This document shows positions 47,546 through 56,614 of a DNA stretch of 59,053 bases, in pieces (position 1 is the first letter of the stretch; every line of letters starts with the position of its first letter). A model generated the notes under the pieces. That model was not told the origin of the DNA and ran no database searches. It saw nothing but the letters and a program-made list of their open reading frames with translations. The position numbers and the translations under genes were made by a program. Origin of the DNA: Gammaproteobacteria bacterium (GTDB taxonomy: Bacteria > Pseudomonadota > Gammaproteobacteria > Pseudomonadales > Pseudohongiellaceae); contig JAUHWU010000003.1 of the NCBI GenBank assembly GCA_030427065.1, forward strand, positions 1 to 59,053, in the 5' to 3' direction.

Positions 47546-47592
47546 CTTCTGCCTCGTTAAAAAGTCAAATTCAGCCAAGATTTCATATATTT

Positions 47593-48288
47593 ATGAGTAA
47601 GAAGAAGATAGTAATCATAGAAGATGAGCCCGATATTCTCGAAGTGCTGAGCTATAACCTGAAGCGGGAGGGCTTTGATGTATTTACTGCCGTCAATGGC
47701 ACTCTCGGACTGTCACTGGTTAACAGGGAGAACCCGGATCTTCTTCTGCTTGACCTGATGCTGCCGGGTATGGACGGTATTGAAATTTGCAGCAGTATAA
47801 AAAGTAACCCGGCCAATCAGAATACCTTGATAATCATGGTCACTGCCAAAGGTGAAGAAAGTGATATAGTACTTGGTCTTGGGGTGGGTGCTGATGATTA
47901 TATTACCAAGCCTTTCAGTCCCAAGGAGTTGGTGGCAAGGGTGAAGGCTGTTTTACGCAGAGGGGCGTTGGTTGAAAGCGTTCCCAAACAAGATCAGGTT
48001 CAGGTCGGCAAGTTGGCTATAGATCCCGCTAAATATGAAGTAAGTGTCGCAGGCAATGAAATCAGGCTGACGGCAACAGAGTTTCGACTTCTGCATTATC
48101 TGGCCAGTAATCCGGGCAGAGTCTTTTCTCGTGAGCAGTTATTAAGTCGTGCAATGGGTGATGATGTTGTTGTTGTAGACCGTAATATTGATGTTCATAT
48201 CAGGGGTATACGCAAGAAAATGGATATTGACCCCCCGTTAATTGAGACTATAAGGGGAGTTGGCTATCGACTTCGGGATAGTGTCTGA
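47593..48288 (+). CDS. phoB: Phosphate regulon response regulator PhoB
   Basis: PhoB is an OmpR-type regulator of the phosphate-starvation response. The receiver domain has the acidic pocket IIEDEPDI (about residue 9), the phosphorylated Asp in LLLDLMLPGMDG (about residue 55) and KPFSPKELVARV (about residue 107). The winged-helix domain shows LTATEFRLLHYLASNPGRVFSR (about residue 158; here split from residue 20 on) and VDVH-like DRNIDVHIRGIRKK. Length is 231 residues. phoR follows in the same direction. Confidence 0.95.
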   Translation: MSKKKIVIIEDEPDILEVLSYNLKREGFDVFTAVNGTLGLSLVNRENPDLLLLDLMLPGMDGIEICSSIKSNPANQNTLIIMVTAKGEESDIVLGLGVGADDYITKPFSPKELVARVKAVLRRGALVESVPKQDQVQVGKLAIDPAKYEVSVAGNEIRLTATEFRLLHYLASNPGRVFSREQLLSRAMGDDVVVVDRNIDVHIRGIRKKMDIDPPLIETIRGVGYRLRDSV

Positions 48289-48426
48289 ACAATTCAGCAA
48301 ATCGGGTGAAGTAGCAATAACTGGAAACAGTCTTCAAGTATTGCATTATAATTGGCCCAGTTAACCAGTCAGTACTCCGGTATTCCGGAAATTTCCCGAT
48401 TTAACTCAATCAGGCTGATCAATAAA

Positions 48427-50226
48427 ATGCTTATCAAGTCACTCTATTTCTGGCGCACCTATATAGGGTATGTGTTGGTGGCATTGATAGGTACGTTTCT
48501 CTTTGCCGCCTCCCTGGTTGGCCGGTTTGAACAACAGATCCAGGAAAAAACAGACAGCTCCCTTCTCTATAACGCCCGGCTGCTTAGCCAGGTATTTGTA
48601 TCGCCATTGCAGAATCTTAATTATCCCCAGATTAGAGAAGTGGCAGAATCGATTGCGCAAAACGCTGGTCTGCGAATTACCGTGGTAGACAACAAAGGTG
48701 TTGTGTTGGCGGATACCAGTGAAAACCCTTTTACCATGGATAATCATCTGAGACGGCCGGAAATTCTTCTGGCCTCCTCTGCAGGTATTGGCCGTGCAAC
48801 GCGTTACAGCTTTACCCTGGAAGAACAGTTTCACTACCTCGCTGTACCCATTTTTTTGCAGGATCGGATTGTAGGCTTTGTTCGCACCGCCCGCGCTTCC
48901 TCTGCCATGAATGCAGAGATTAGCGAGGCAAATTCAGTATTGCTCAGGAATGCCGCGATAGTCACCTTTTTTGTTTTATTGCTGGCATTTTACCTGTCAG
49001 CAAGACAGGCAATGAAAGTGTTGGAGCTGACCACAATGGCCGATGAAATATCCCGCGGCAATTTTGCGCGACGGATACCGGTAGGCAATGCCCTGGGTAT
49101 GAAAAAATTAGCGCAGGCGATCAATCAGATGGCGCGCAGTTCAGCGCGAAGCGTGACTGAAATTACTGCCGACCGTAATCGATTGGCGACAATTTTCACC
49201 TGCATGGTGGAAGGTGTGGTGGACGTTGATATGGATCAGAATATCCTGCACATCAATGAAGCCGCTGTGCGTATGCTGTCAGTCAATGAAAAGCGTAGTA
49301 CCGGCAAGCCTCTGTGGCAGGAAATCCGTAACCAGGAAATAATTGATGCGCTTGATGAGGCGATCAAGACCTTTTCTGTTATCAAGGCGCAGACACGTCT
49401 GGATCATGAGTCGGGTCAGCGTGTGGTGGATATCTATGCCGCATCACTCAGTGATGATCAGGGAGAGCCCATCGGTGCCGTGTTGGTCTTGCATGATATT
49501 ACCGAGCTGAAAAACCTTGAAAGAGTGAGGACGGATTTCGTTGCCAATGCATCTCACGAGCTGAAAACTCCCATCACCGCTATTCGCGGCCTCACCGAGA
49601 CCATCATCGGTGATGATGGGGTAGATAAAGAGACCATGGTGTATTTCATCGAAAGGGTGCATGCCCAGAGTCTGCGTTTATCTCAACTGGTAGGGGATTT
49701 GATGACTATCTCTCGACTGGAGAGCAGTTACAGTAGCGAAGACTTTACTAAAATTAATTTCGCTGACCTGGTGCGACAGGCGGTAAAAGCAGCGCAATCC
49801 ACTGCAGAGCATAAAGGCCACAAACTGGTTTCGGATTTGCCCGCTAATGAAATGGAGCTCTATGGGGATCGCCAGAATTTAAGCCAATTGGTCGATAACC
49901 TGATTGATAATGCCATGAAATACACTACTGATCCCGGAACTATCGCCATTACCTTGAAAGCTGAAAATCAAATGGCAGTCCTTGAAGTCAGGGATTCCGG
50001 AATCGGCATCAGTCCACAATATCAGAAACGGGTTTTCGAGCGTTTCTACAGGGTTGATAAAGCGCGCTCGCAGAGTCTGGGTGGCACCGGGCTGGGCCTG
50101 TCGATTGTGAAGAATATTGTCGAAAAGCATAGTGGCACTGTAAGCGTAAAAAGTCAGCTTGGTAGCGGCTCAACATTCATAGTTAAACTACCTATGGAAA
50201 AATTGGGTGTTACAGAGCAGGCGTAG
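48427..50226 (+). CDS. phoR: Phosphate sensor kinase PhoR, with an extracytoplasmic sensor domain
   Basis: A 599-residue sensor kinase. It has TM1 (about residues 10-32), a periplasmic domain of about 125 residues, TM2 (NAAIVTFFVLLLAFYLSA), a HAMP linker, a PAS domain (about residues 230-340) and the histidine box FVANASHELKTPITA. The ATPase part shows NLIDNAMKYT, DSGIGISP and GGTGLGLSIVK. Enterobacterial PhoR lacks a large periplasmic domain, so this one resembles the PhoR of Gram-positive bacteria or CalvinPAS-bearing types. I chose the ATG at 48427; a TTG at 48352 would add 25 residues ahead of TM1. Confidence 0.92.
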   Translation: MLIKSLYFWRTYIGYVLVALIGTFLFAASLVGRFEQQIQEKTDSSLLYNARLLSQVFVSPLQNLNYPQIREVAESIAQNAGLRITVVDNKGVVLADTSENPFTMDNHLRRPEILLASSAGIGRATRYSFTLEEQFHYLAVPIFLQDRIVGFVRTARASSAMNAEISEANSVLLRNAAIVTFFVLLLAFYLSARQAMKVLELTTMADEISRGNFARRIPVGNALGMKKLAQAINQMARSSARSVTEITADRNRLATIFTCMVEGVVDVDMDQNILHINEAAVRMLSVNEKRSTGKPLWQEIRNQEIIDALDEAIKTFSVIKAQTRLDHESGQRVVDIYAASLSDDQGEPIGAVLVLHDITELKNLERVRTDFVANASHELKTPITAIRGLTETIIGDDGVDKETMVYFIERVHAQSLRLSQLVGDLMTISRLESSYSSEDFTKINFADLVRQAVKAAQSTAEHKGHKLVSDLPANEMELYGDRQNLSQLVDNLIDNAMKYTTDPGTIAITLKAENQMAVLEVRDSGIGISPQYQKRVFERFYRVDKARSQSLGGTGLGLSIVKNIVEKHSGTVSVKSQLGSGSTFIVKLPMEKLGVTEQA

Positions 50227-50255
50227 GGCAGAAAATAAACCGCAGGTGACTGTTG

Positions 50256-50305
50256 AAGTGACATGGAAAGGAAGAGGGAAAGCAAGAGACATCCATGTCA
50301 CTTTT
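50256..50305 (+). terminator. Terminator after phoR
   Basis: A perfect 12-bp inverted repeat (AAGTGACATGGA at 50256-50267, TCCATGTCACTT at 50292-50303) with a 24-base loop is followed by TT then A. The loop is long, so its strength is uncertain. Confidence 0.65.
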
Positions 50306-50431
50306 ATCCTGCTTTTATCCTGTTATGCCCATGCCGAGCTGTTTACTATTTCCCGTTCTTAACAAGTCTTTAATGAAAAGCTGAGTGGCATTTCAGCCGG
50401 GTTTTAACTAACTCCGCTTTTATTAAATCCA

Positions 50432-51877
50432 TTAGAAAGAAACATCCCACTGTAAGCGCAAGCGATTATCAGACTCATCCTGAGCATAAAAAGTGTCATC
50501 CAGGGTCAAGCGGGAAAAATCCATTGTTACCTTGTTGTTGTGACCATTAAAGAACCAGTTTGCACCAAGAGTAAATTCCCTGCGTTCATTTTCCAGAACC
50601 CGATTGACTGCATTGGGTTCATCAACATAGGAATAACGGGCTGCCAACTCAAGCGGAGCGGGGAAGTTCGGGAATATATTGCTAAAGAAATAGCCTGCCT
50701 GAACGTATCCTCCTGTCAGTTCGTGAGTGCTGCCATCAGCGTTGTCTTTTATGGTTTTGCGATGAAACTCCTGCTGAGCTGAGAAGCCTCGATACTTGTA
50801 GGCAAATTCCTGCACCACCTGATCGATATCGAATTGACCCTGAATCGCATCAGCTGGTCTGTCAAAGCCATCAAGATTGCCACAGCCTGAAGACGACCAG
50901 CGGGTACAGGTGCCCGTTGTGGTGAAGCCAGCTATTGCCAGGCTTCCTGTGGGCCGTTCAGTATATTCAACATCAGTCTGGCGCCATGCAAGGTCGCGTC
51001 CAAGGAAATTCCACTGTAATCGACCCATATACATCATGTCGTTATCAGTATTATTGACTGAACGACCTTCACCATTGAATACGCCGGCGTAATAACGCAT
51101 ATCTGCGGGTGTTTCCTTGAACAGGTGTCCTCTAAGTTGCACACCAACCTGTCTGTCCATGGTGAAAACACTGTTGGCGATTGAGCGCTCTACAAATTGC
51201 TGTCTGCCGGAGGAATCCACCCGTTCGCGGTTAAGATCAACCTTCCACTGACCCAGTCGAATGCTGCCCCAGTCCCATTTCGCAACATCTATACGCCAGT
51301 CAATGACTCTGGCACTGGAGTCAGAGGCTCTGTCATCAACATCACGTGATGGTTGCAGATCCACCTCAAAATAATAGCTCAACCAGGGTTGAAAACCGTG
51401 GCCGCCAATTTTCATGCGCAGGCGGCGGGCTTCGAAGTTTGACTGTTCGTCAGCATTGAAGCTGCCTAGTTGCCTGGGATCTGATCGATAAGGCGTGGTA
51501 AATCTCATTTGTGCTCGCCATTGCAATTCAGTACGCCAGTTCCCATCACGTGTCGCCAGACGAAAACCGCTGCTTGTCTCGCTTGCCAGGACCGGAAACT
51601 CTTCACCAATTTGCCTGGAAAGGGCTTCAGCAACGCGTTGCTCAATAACTTCTTCCTCTATAGCAGATTGTGACGAAGCAGGTTGTGGCAGGATGTCTTC
51701 ACTTGTAAGTGAGTCTCTTGCAATTAAAGCGTCATACTGCTCAGTCGTTATTGCGCCATTTTGAAGCAGTATATCCAGTAACTCCTGGTCTGCTGCATAT
51801 ACTGCGCTTGACGCTTTTAGCAGGGTGACTAGTAGTATTGCCTGCTTCAACTTGAAAGATGTATTTTTTAGATTCAC
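50432..51877 (-). CDS. OprO/OprP-type outer-membrane porin, likely phosphate-selective
   Basis: A porin with a short N-terminal coiled-coil-like part (LLDILLQNGAITTEQYDALI) and a beta-barrel rich in alternating aromatic and charged residues, ending in LRLQWDVSF with the terminal Phe needed for outer-membrane assembly. It fits the OprO/OprP phosphate/pyrophosphate porin family. I chose the GTG at 51877: a GGAG ribosome site precedes it, it gives a clean signal peptide (cut after SSAVYA), and the predicted promoter would start transcription downstream of the upstream ATG at 51925. The Pho box at 51939-51967 supports phosphate control. Confidence 0.85.
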   Translation of the reverse strand: MNLKNTSFKLKQAILLVTLLKASSAVYAADQELLDILLQNGAITTEQYDALIARDSLTSEDILPQPASSQSAIEEEVIEQRVAEALSRQIGEEFPVLASETSSGFRLATRDGNWRTELQWRAQMRFTTPYRSDPRQLGSFNADEQSNFEARRLRMKIGGHGFQPWLSYYFEVDLQPSRDVDDRASDSSARVIDWRIDVAKWDWGSIRLGQWKVDLNRERVDSSGRQQFVERSIANSVFTMDRQVGVQLRGHLFKETPADMRYYAGVFNGEGRSVNNTDNDMMYMGRLQWNFLGRDLAWRQTDVEYTERPTGSLAIAGFTTTGTCTRWSSSGCGNLDGFDRPADAIQGQFDIDQVVQEFAYKYRGFSAQQEFHRKTIKDNADGSTHELTGGYVQAGYFFSNIFPNFPAPLELAARYSYVDEPNAVNRVLENERREFTLGANWFFNGHNNKVTMDFSRLTLDDTFYAQDESDNRLRLQWDVSF

Positions 51878-51923
51878 TTGGAAGACTCCATGCCGTGATT
51901 TTGACCCGTTATTTGATGCGCGC

Positions 51924-51967
51924 ATTCTTCCAAAGGATTATTAAGAATATATAAAGGCTTTGTTAAG
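51924..51967 (-). promoter_or_regulatory. Triple Pho-box repeat and -10 of the porin gene
   Basis: On the minus strand three 11-bp units begin CTTAACA, CTTTATA and CTTAATA with 4-bp spacers (51939-51967). Nine bases further on is AAGAAT at 51924-51929, a 4/6 match to the -10. The spacing equals that upstream of pstS. A start of transcription near 51917 would lie after the ATG at 51925. Confidence 0.6.
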
Positions 51968-52103
51968 TTTTAAATTTGCGGTTAAATTTATATTAAGACT
52001 GCGTAAAAATGCTTTTAGTCAAGCTATCAAAACCGCCATGTTTAAAGGCTTTGAGGCAGGAAGTGTTGATCGCAATGTTAAATATAAGAAAGAAGTCCAA
52101 ATC

Positions 52104-52136
52104 TTTATGAAACCTTAACAGTGTGGTGTGACAATG
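52104..52136 (+). promoter_or_regulatory. Pho box and -10 of pstS
   Basis: CTTTATG-AAAC-CTTAACA (52104-52121) has the Pho-box layout. Nine bases later comes GACAAT (52131-52136), a 4/6 match to the -10. PhoB normally replaces the -35 at such promoters. Confidence 0.6.
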
Positions 52137-52182
52137 CCGCCCCATTGTGAACGCAAATTCTATTTTTTGGAGAATCTTCTAG

Positions 52183-53148
52183 ATGAAATACCCTGCTGGC
52201 TTAGTGAATAAATCTGTAAACGTTCCTCTTTTATTGCTCGTTTCCTTGCTGCTAGGCAGCTGTTCCGGGCAGGACGACTCGCAGGAAGCTGGAGCAACAG
52301 GTAGCGAAACTCTCAGCGGTGTTGTCAGCCTGGATGGCTCAAGTACTGTTTACCCCATCAGTGAGGCGGTGGCTGAGGAATTCCTCACTGTAGCCCCCAG
52401 GGTCCGGGTTACTGTGGGTGTCTCAGGTACCGGCGGTGGTTTCAAGAAATTCCTGGCTCAGGAAACGGACATAAATGATGCCTCACGTCCAATCAAGTCC
52501 TCGGAAATGTTGGAAGCACAAGCCAGTGGCATTGACTATCTGGAAATTCCGGTTGCCTATGATGGCCTCTCAGTGGTTATTAGCAGCAATAACGATTTCG
52601 TTGATTATCTGACAGTAGAAGAATTACAGCTTATCTGGCAGCCAGGCAGTACTGTAGACAGCTGGGATGATATTCGCCCGCAATGGCCCAGTGAGCCTTT
52701 AAGGCTTTATGGTCCCGGCACTGATTCCGGTACTTTTGATTATTTTACAGAAACCATCAACGGTGAATCCGGTGCCTCCAGGCCTGACTATACCGCCAGT
52801 GAGGATGATAATGTGCTGGTTCAGGGCATTAGTGGTGACGAATATGCCCTGGGCTTTTTCGGTTTTGCCTACTATGCGGAAAACATGGATAAGCTGAAAG
52901 TGGTCCCAATTGATGGTGGCAACGGACCAGTTATCCCTACAGAAACCACCATTAATAATGGCACTTACAGCCCGCTGTCACGACCTATATTTATCTACCT
53001 GAATGCGGCCAGCATGGCTCGCCCTGAAGTGAAGGCATTTGTTAATTTTTACATAGAAAATGCAGGCGTTCTTGCCAGCGAAGTGGGGTATATCGCATTG
53101 CCGGATGATCTGTATCAAGAGGCCAAAGACAAAGTCTCGGCTTTATAG
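52183..53148 (+). CDS. pstS: Phosphate-binding lipoprotein PstS
   Basis: PstS captures phosphate for the Pst transporter. The N-terminus has a lipobox (LLLGSC, Cys about residue 28), so the protein is anchored as a lipoprotein, whereas E. coli PstS is soluble. Phosphate-binding loops are [13 protein letters not shown] (about residue 51), [10 protein letters not shown] (about residue 81) and the DASRPIK stretch. Length is 321 residues. It leads the pstSCAB-phoU cluster, with its own Pho box. Confidence 0.94.
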   Translation: MKYPAGLVNKSVNVPLLLLVSLLLGSCSGQDDSQEAGATGSETLSGVVSLDGSSTVYPISEAVAEEFLTVAPRVRVTVGVSGTGGGFKKFLAQETDINDASRPIKSSEMLEAQASGIDYLEIPVAYDGLSVVISSNNDFVDYLTVEELQLIWQPGSTVDSWDDIRPQWPSEPLRLYGPGTDSGTFDYFTETINGESGASRPDYTASEDDNVLVQGISGDEYALGFFGFAYYAENMDKLKVVPIDGGNGPVIPTETTINNGTYSPLSRPIFIYLNAASMARPEVKAFVNFYIENAGVLASEVGYIALPDDLYQEAKDKVSAL

Positions 53149-53233
53149 TTTCTTATTGATCTTTTGTTAAAGTTTGTTGGTGTATTGGTCTACAATGCGA
53201 ACCTTTATTAAGTGAGCCGGTAATAGATTAACA

Positions 53234-54193
53234 ATGGCAAAAGAACATAATCCTGATGCTGCTGTAGTCAGTCAAACAGCAAAGCCCGGTGCTGCCAGAT
53301 CAATTAAAAAATCTGGCGTGCTTTGGGGTGAATTTGCCATCAAGAGCTGGCTGGCGTCCTGCTCTCTTATCTCCGTAGTGACAACCATAGCCATTGTTGT
53401 TTTGCTTCTCACGGAAACGCTTAATTTCTTTGAGCATGTTTCGCCCGGCGAATTTTTTCTGGGGACCACCTGGACCCCGCTGTTTGAGCCCTCATCGTTT
53501 GGTGTCCTGCCCCTGGTCTGGGGCACAATGATTGTGACTATCGGGGCAGCTCTGCTAGCCATCCCGACCGGCCTGGCCAGCGCTATCTATCTGAGTGAAT
53601 ATGCTCCGGATCGGGTCAGGCGGACGATCAAACCGGTGCTCGAATTGCTGGCCGGTATCCCGACAGTAGTTTACGGGTATTTTGCCCTGACCTTTGTTAC
53701 TCCCGCTCTGCGTAATATCTTTCCCGATATTCAGGTCTTCAATGCCCTTAGTGCCTCCATTGTAGTAGGTATCATGGTGTTACCCATGGTAGCGACCATG
53801 AGCGACAATGCCTTGCGCGCTGTTCCTGTCAGTTTGCGGCAAGGGGCCTATGCCCTGGGCGCAACGTCCTACGAGGTGACTACCCGCGTCGTAGTCCCGG
53901 CCGGATTATCCGGTGTGATGGCTTCTTTCCTGCTGGCTATATCACGGGCGATCGGGGAAACCATGGCCGTAACACTGGCCGCCGGTCAAACACCTAATAT
54001 GTCATTAAGTTTGTTTGAAAGTATCCAGACCATGACATCCTATATTGTGCAGGTCAGCCTGGGTGATACGCCCAGTGGCGGTGTTGCCTACCAGACCCTG
54101 TTTGCCGTGGCGACGCTGTTGTTTGCCATTACCCTGGTAATCAACATTATTTCCCAGATGATTCTGAACCGGTTCAGGGAAGTTTATGATTGA
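53234..54193 (+). CDS. pstC: Phosphate ABC transporter permease PstC
   Basis: One of two inner-membrane permeases of the Pst system. The 319-residue protein has six or so helices and the coupling EAA-like loop around [19 protein letters not shown] (about residue 215). The segment [15 protein letters not shown] (about residue 138) is typical of PstC/PstA. It starts 85 bp after pstS and is 12 bp from pstA. Confidence 0.94.
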   Translation: MAKEHNPDAAVVSQTAKPGAARSIKKSGVLWGEFAIKSWLASCSLISVVTTIAIVVLLLTETLNFFEHVSPGEFFLGTTWTPLFEPSSFGVLPLVWGTMIVTIGAALLAIPTGLASAIYLSEYAPDRVRRTIKPVLELLAGIPTVVYGYFALTFVTPALRNIFPDIQVFNALSASIVVGIMVLPMVATMSDNALRAVPVSLRQGAYALGATSYEVTTRVVVPAGLSGVMASFLLAISRAIGETMAVTLAAGQTPNMSLSLFESIQTMTSYIVQVSLGDTPSGGVAYQTLFAVATLLFAITLVINIISQMILNRFREVYD

Positions 54194-54205
54194 GGTTAAG
54201 CAACA

Positions 54206-55084
54206 ATGCCTTTAACAACTGAACAGGAAAGCCGGAATCTTTTAAAAAGGCATCGCAAGGCCAGGTTTTTTGCGCTTTTCTGTGCAGCCATTACCTGGTC
54301 AAGTGTGGTGCTGTTGGCGGTATTGCTATACCAGGTGTCCATTGAAGGGTTTCGCTGGCTGGACTGGCAATTTATCAGTAGTTTTCCTTCCCGTTTCCCG
54401 GAACGTGCGGGAATCAAGTCTGCGTTGGTAGGGACGATCTGGTTAATCTCACTGGTAGCATTAATTTCTATTCCGGTGGGCGTTTCTACAGCTCTCTATC
54501 TGGAAGAGTTTGCCGGTAAGGGCAAAATTTCCAAGATAATTGAAGTCAATATTGCCAATCTGGCCGGAGTCCCTTCAATTGTTTACGGAATTCTTGGGCT
54601 GGCAATTTTTGTGCGCTTTTTTGCCCTGGAACGTAGTTTGATTTCCGGTGCACTGACCATGAGCCTGTTAATTTTACCAGTGATTATTATCGCCAGCCGG
54701 GAGGCCATAAAAACGGTTCCTCAGGGTATCCGCAATGCTGCATATTCACTGGGCGCTACCAAATGGCAGACCACCTGGGCCCATGTTTTGCCTGCGTCAT
54801 TTCCGGGTATCATGACCGGTGTAATTCTTGCGCTTTCGAGAGCCATCGGGGAAACTGCGCCACTGATTATGATTGGTGCCATGACCTTTGTCGCCTTCCT
54901 GCCAGAAGGGCCGATGGATTCTTTTACCGCGATGCCTATTCAGATCTATAACTGGGTTTCACGTCCCCAGGAAGAATTTCATCAGCTGGCAGCGGCGGGT
55001 ATTATTGTGTTGTTGGCAGTGCTATTAATTATGAATGCGACAGCCATATTTATCAGAAATAGAACCGAACGGAGAATGAAGTAA
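54206..55084 (+). CDS. pstA: Phosphate ABC transporter permease PstA
   Basis: The second Pst permease, 292 residues, with [18 protein letters not shown] (about residue 116) and the coupling loop [19 protein letters not shown] (about residue 185). It has the expected six helices. It overlaps pstB by one base (TAATG), which implies coupled translation. Confidence 0.94.
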   Translation: MPLTTEQESRNLLKRHRKARFFALFCAAITWSSVVLLAVLLYQVSIEGFRWLDWQFISSFPSRFPERAGIKSALVGTIWLISLVALISIPVGVSTALYLEEFAGKGKISKIIEVNIANLAGVPSIVYGILGLAIFVRFFALERSLISGALTMSLLILPVIIIASREAIKTVPQGIRNAAYSLGATKWQTTWAHVLPASFPGIMTGVILALSRAIGETAPLIMIGAMTFVAFLPEGPMDSFTAMPIQIYNWVSRPQEEFHQLAAAGIIVLLAVLLIMNATAIFIRNRTERRMK

Positions 55085-55884
55085 TGAGCCAGTTTCCAGA
55101 TTCGACACTGGCAGAACAGAATTTGCAAATGAGCAAGAAATCCGTTCTGGAGTTACGTAACGTAAATATATTTTATTCTGATAACCAGGCCGTCAATGAT
55201 GTGTCATTTAATATCAGACGCAACAAAATTACCGCAATAATCGGTCCCTCTGGTTGCGGTAAAAGTACTCTGTTGCGTTCATTAAATCGTATGAATGATT
55301 TCGTGGATGGAGCCCGGGTAGAGGGCGAACTGATTTTTGCTGATGAAAACCTGTATGGCAGTGGAGTGGATGCTGTAGAAGTAAGGCGCCGTATTGGAAT
55401 GGTTTTTCAGAAACCAAATCCTTTTCCAAAGTCTATTTATAATAATATATCCTGGGGGCCATTAATTAATGGTTACAAGGATTCCACCGACGAGCTGGTG
55501 GAGCGCTCATTGAAACAGGCGGCGTTATGGGAAGAGGTCAAGGATCGCCTGCATGAATCTGCCCTGAACCTGTCTGGCGGACAACAGCAGCGTCTTTGTA
55601 TTGCCAGGGCGCTGGCCATGGAGCCGGAAGTATTACTGATGGATGAGCCCTGTTCGGCACTGGATCCCATATCAACTGCGCGAATTGAGGATTTGCTGTT
55701 TGAGTTAAAATCAAGCTATACCATCGTCATCGTGACCCATAATATGCAGCAGGCTGCCAGGATTTCAGACTACACTGCCTTTATGGAAATGGGCGATTTG
55801 ATAGAATTCAATGTCACGAAAAAGATATTTACCCGGCCGGCCATGAAACGCACTGAGGAATATGTAACAGGCCGTTTTGGTTAA
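55084..55884 (+). CDS. pstB: Phosphate ABC transporter ATPase PstB
   Basis: The ATPase of the Pst system. It has Walker [10 protein letters not shown] (about residue 57), Q-loop [10 protein letters not shown], signature [16 protein letters not shown], Walker [14 protein letters not shown] and H-loop [10 protein letters not shown]. The PNPFPKSIY and [16 protein letters not shown] stretches are PstB hallmarks. Length is 266 residues. phoU follows 69 bp later. Confidence 0.96.
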   Translation: MSQFPDSTLAEQNLQMSKKSVLELRNVNIFYSDNQAVNDVSFNIRRNKITAIIGPSGCGKSTLLRSLNRMNDFVDGARVEGELIFADENLYGSGVDAVEVRRRIGMVFQKPNPFPKSIYNNISWGPLINGYKDSTDELVERSLKQAALWEEVKDRLHESALNLSGGQQQRLCIARALAMEPEVLLMDEPCSALDPISTARIEDLLFELKSSYTIVIVTHNMQQAARISDYTAFMEMGDLIEFNVTKKIFTRPAMKRTEEYVTGRFG

Positions 55885-55953
55885 GCACTGTTTAAGTACT
55901 AAATTAACTATTAAAAGTTCAAGACCTTTTCGAACTTACTCCAAGAGAATTCC

Positions 55954-56610
55954 ATGTCATTACATTTACAGCGCGATCTTGAAAAGCTGAAAAAAGAAAT
56001 CCTCAAGCTGGGCACCATGGTTGAGTCGGCCATCAATAATGCCATTCTCGCTCTTAATAATCGCGAGATGTCTTATGTTGAAGAGGTGCTCAAACACGAA
56101 GACTTTATTAATGAAATGGAAGTCAAGATAGAAGAAGACTGTCTCAAGATTCTTGCCTTGCATCAGCCCGTGGCAGGCGATCTTCGTTTTATAGTCGTCT
56201 CTCTAAAAGTCAATAATGACCTGGAACGTATGGGTGATTTTGCAAAGAATATCGCCAAGCGCGCCAGGGAATTAATGCAGGAAGAGCCTATCCCTACTCT
56301 GCCTGAATTCGTCAATGAACTGCCTAATCTGGTGCGAACGATGGTCAGAAACTCACTTGATGCCCTGGTTAAGCTGGATGTAAATCTTGCCAGGGAAGTC
56401 ATTGCCATGGATGACAAGGTGGATGAAATCAATCGCGCCATGTATGACGAGGTCACCAGGGTAGCGACAGAAAATCCCGCCAAAACCGAAGTGGCAATAA
56501 GCCTGCTTTCAACTTCTCGCTATATGGAGCGTATCGGTGACTTGAGTACCAACATTGCTGAAGACGTTATCTTTATGGTAGAAGGTAGAGTAATCAGACA
56601 CGCCGATTAA
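55954..56610 (+). CDS. phoU: Phosphate regulon negative regulator PhoU
   Basis: PhoU links Pst transport to PhoR and keeps the regulon off when phosphate is plentiful. The 218-residue protein has two three-helix halves, each with an acidic metal-binding motif: EEDCLKILALHQPVAGDLR (about residue 55) and STSRYMERIGDLSTN (about residue 188). It closes the Pst cluster; the imelysin gene begins four bases after its stop. Confidence 0.95.
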   Translation: MSLHLQRDLEKLKKEILKLGTMVESAINNAILALNNREMSYVEEVLKHEDFINEMEVKIEEDCLKILALHQPVAGDLRFIVVSLKVNNDLERMGDFAKNIAKRARELMQEEPIPTLPEFVNELPNLVRTMVRNSLDALVKLDVNLAREVIAMDDKVDEINRAMYDEVTRVATENPAKTEVAISLLSTSRYMERIGDLSTNIAEDVIFMVEGRVIRHAD

Positions 56611-56614
56611 CCCT

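Noticed and set aside
53149-53233. Separate Pho box for pstC
   Set aside because: CTTTTGT-TAAA-GTTTGTT is only a weak match and lacks a -10 at the matching distance.
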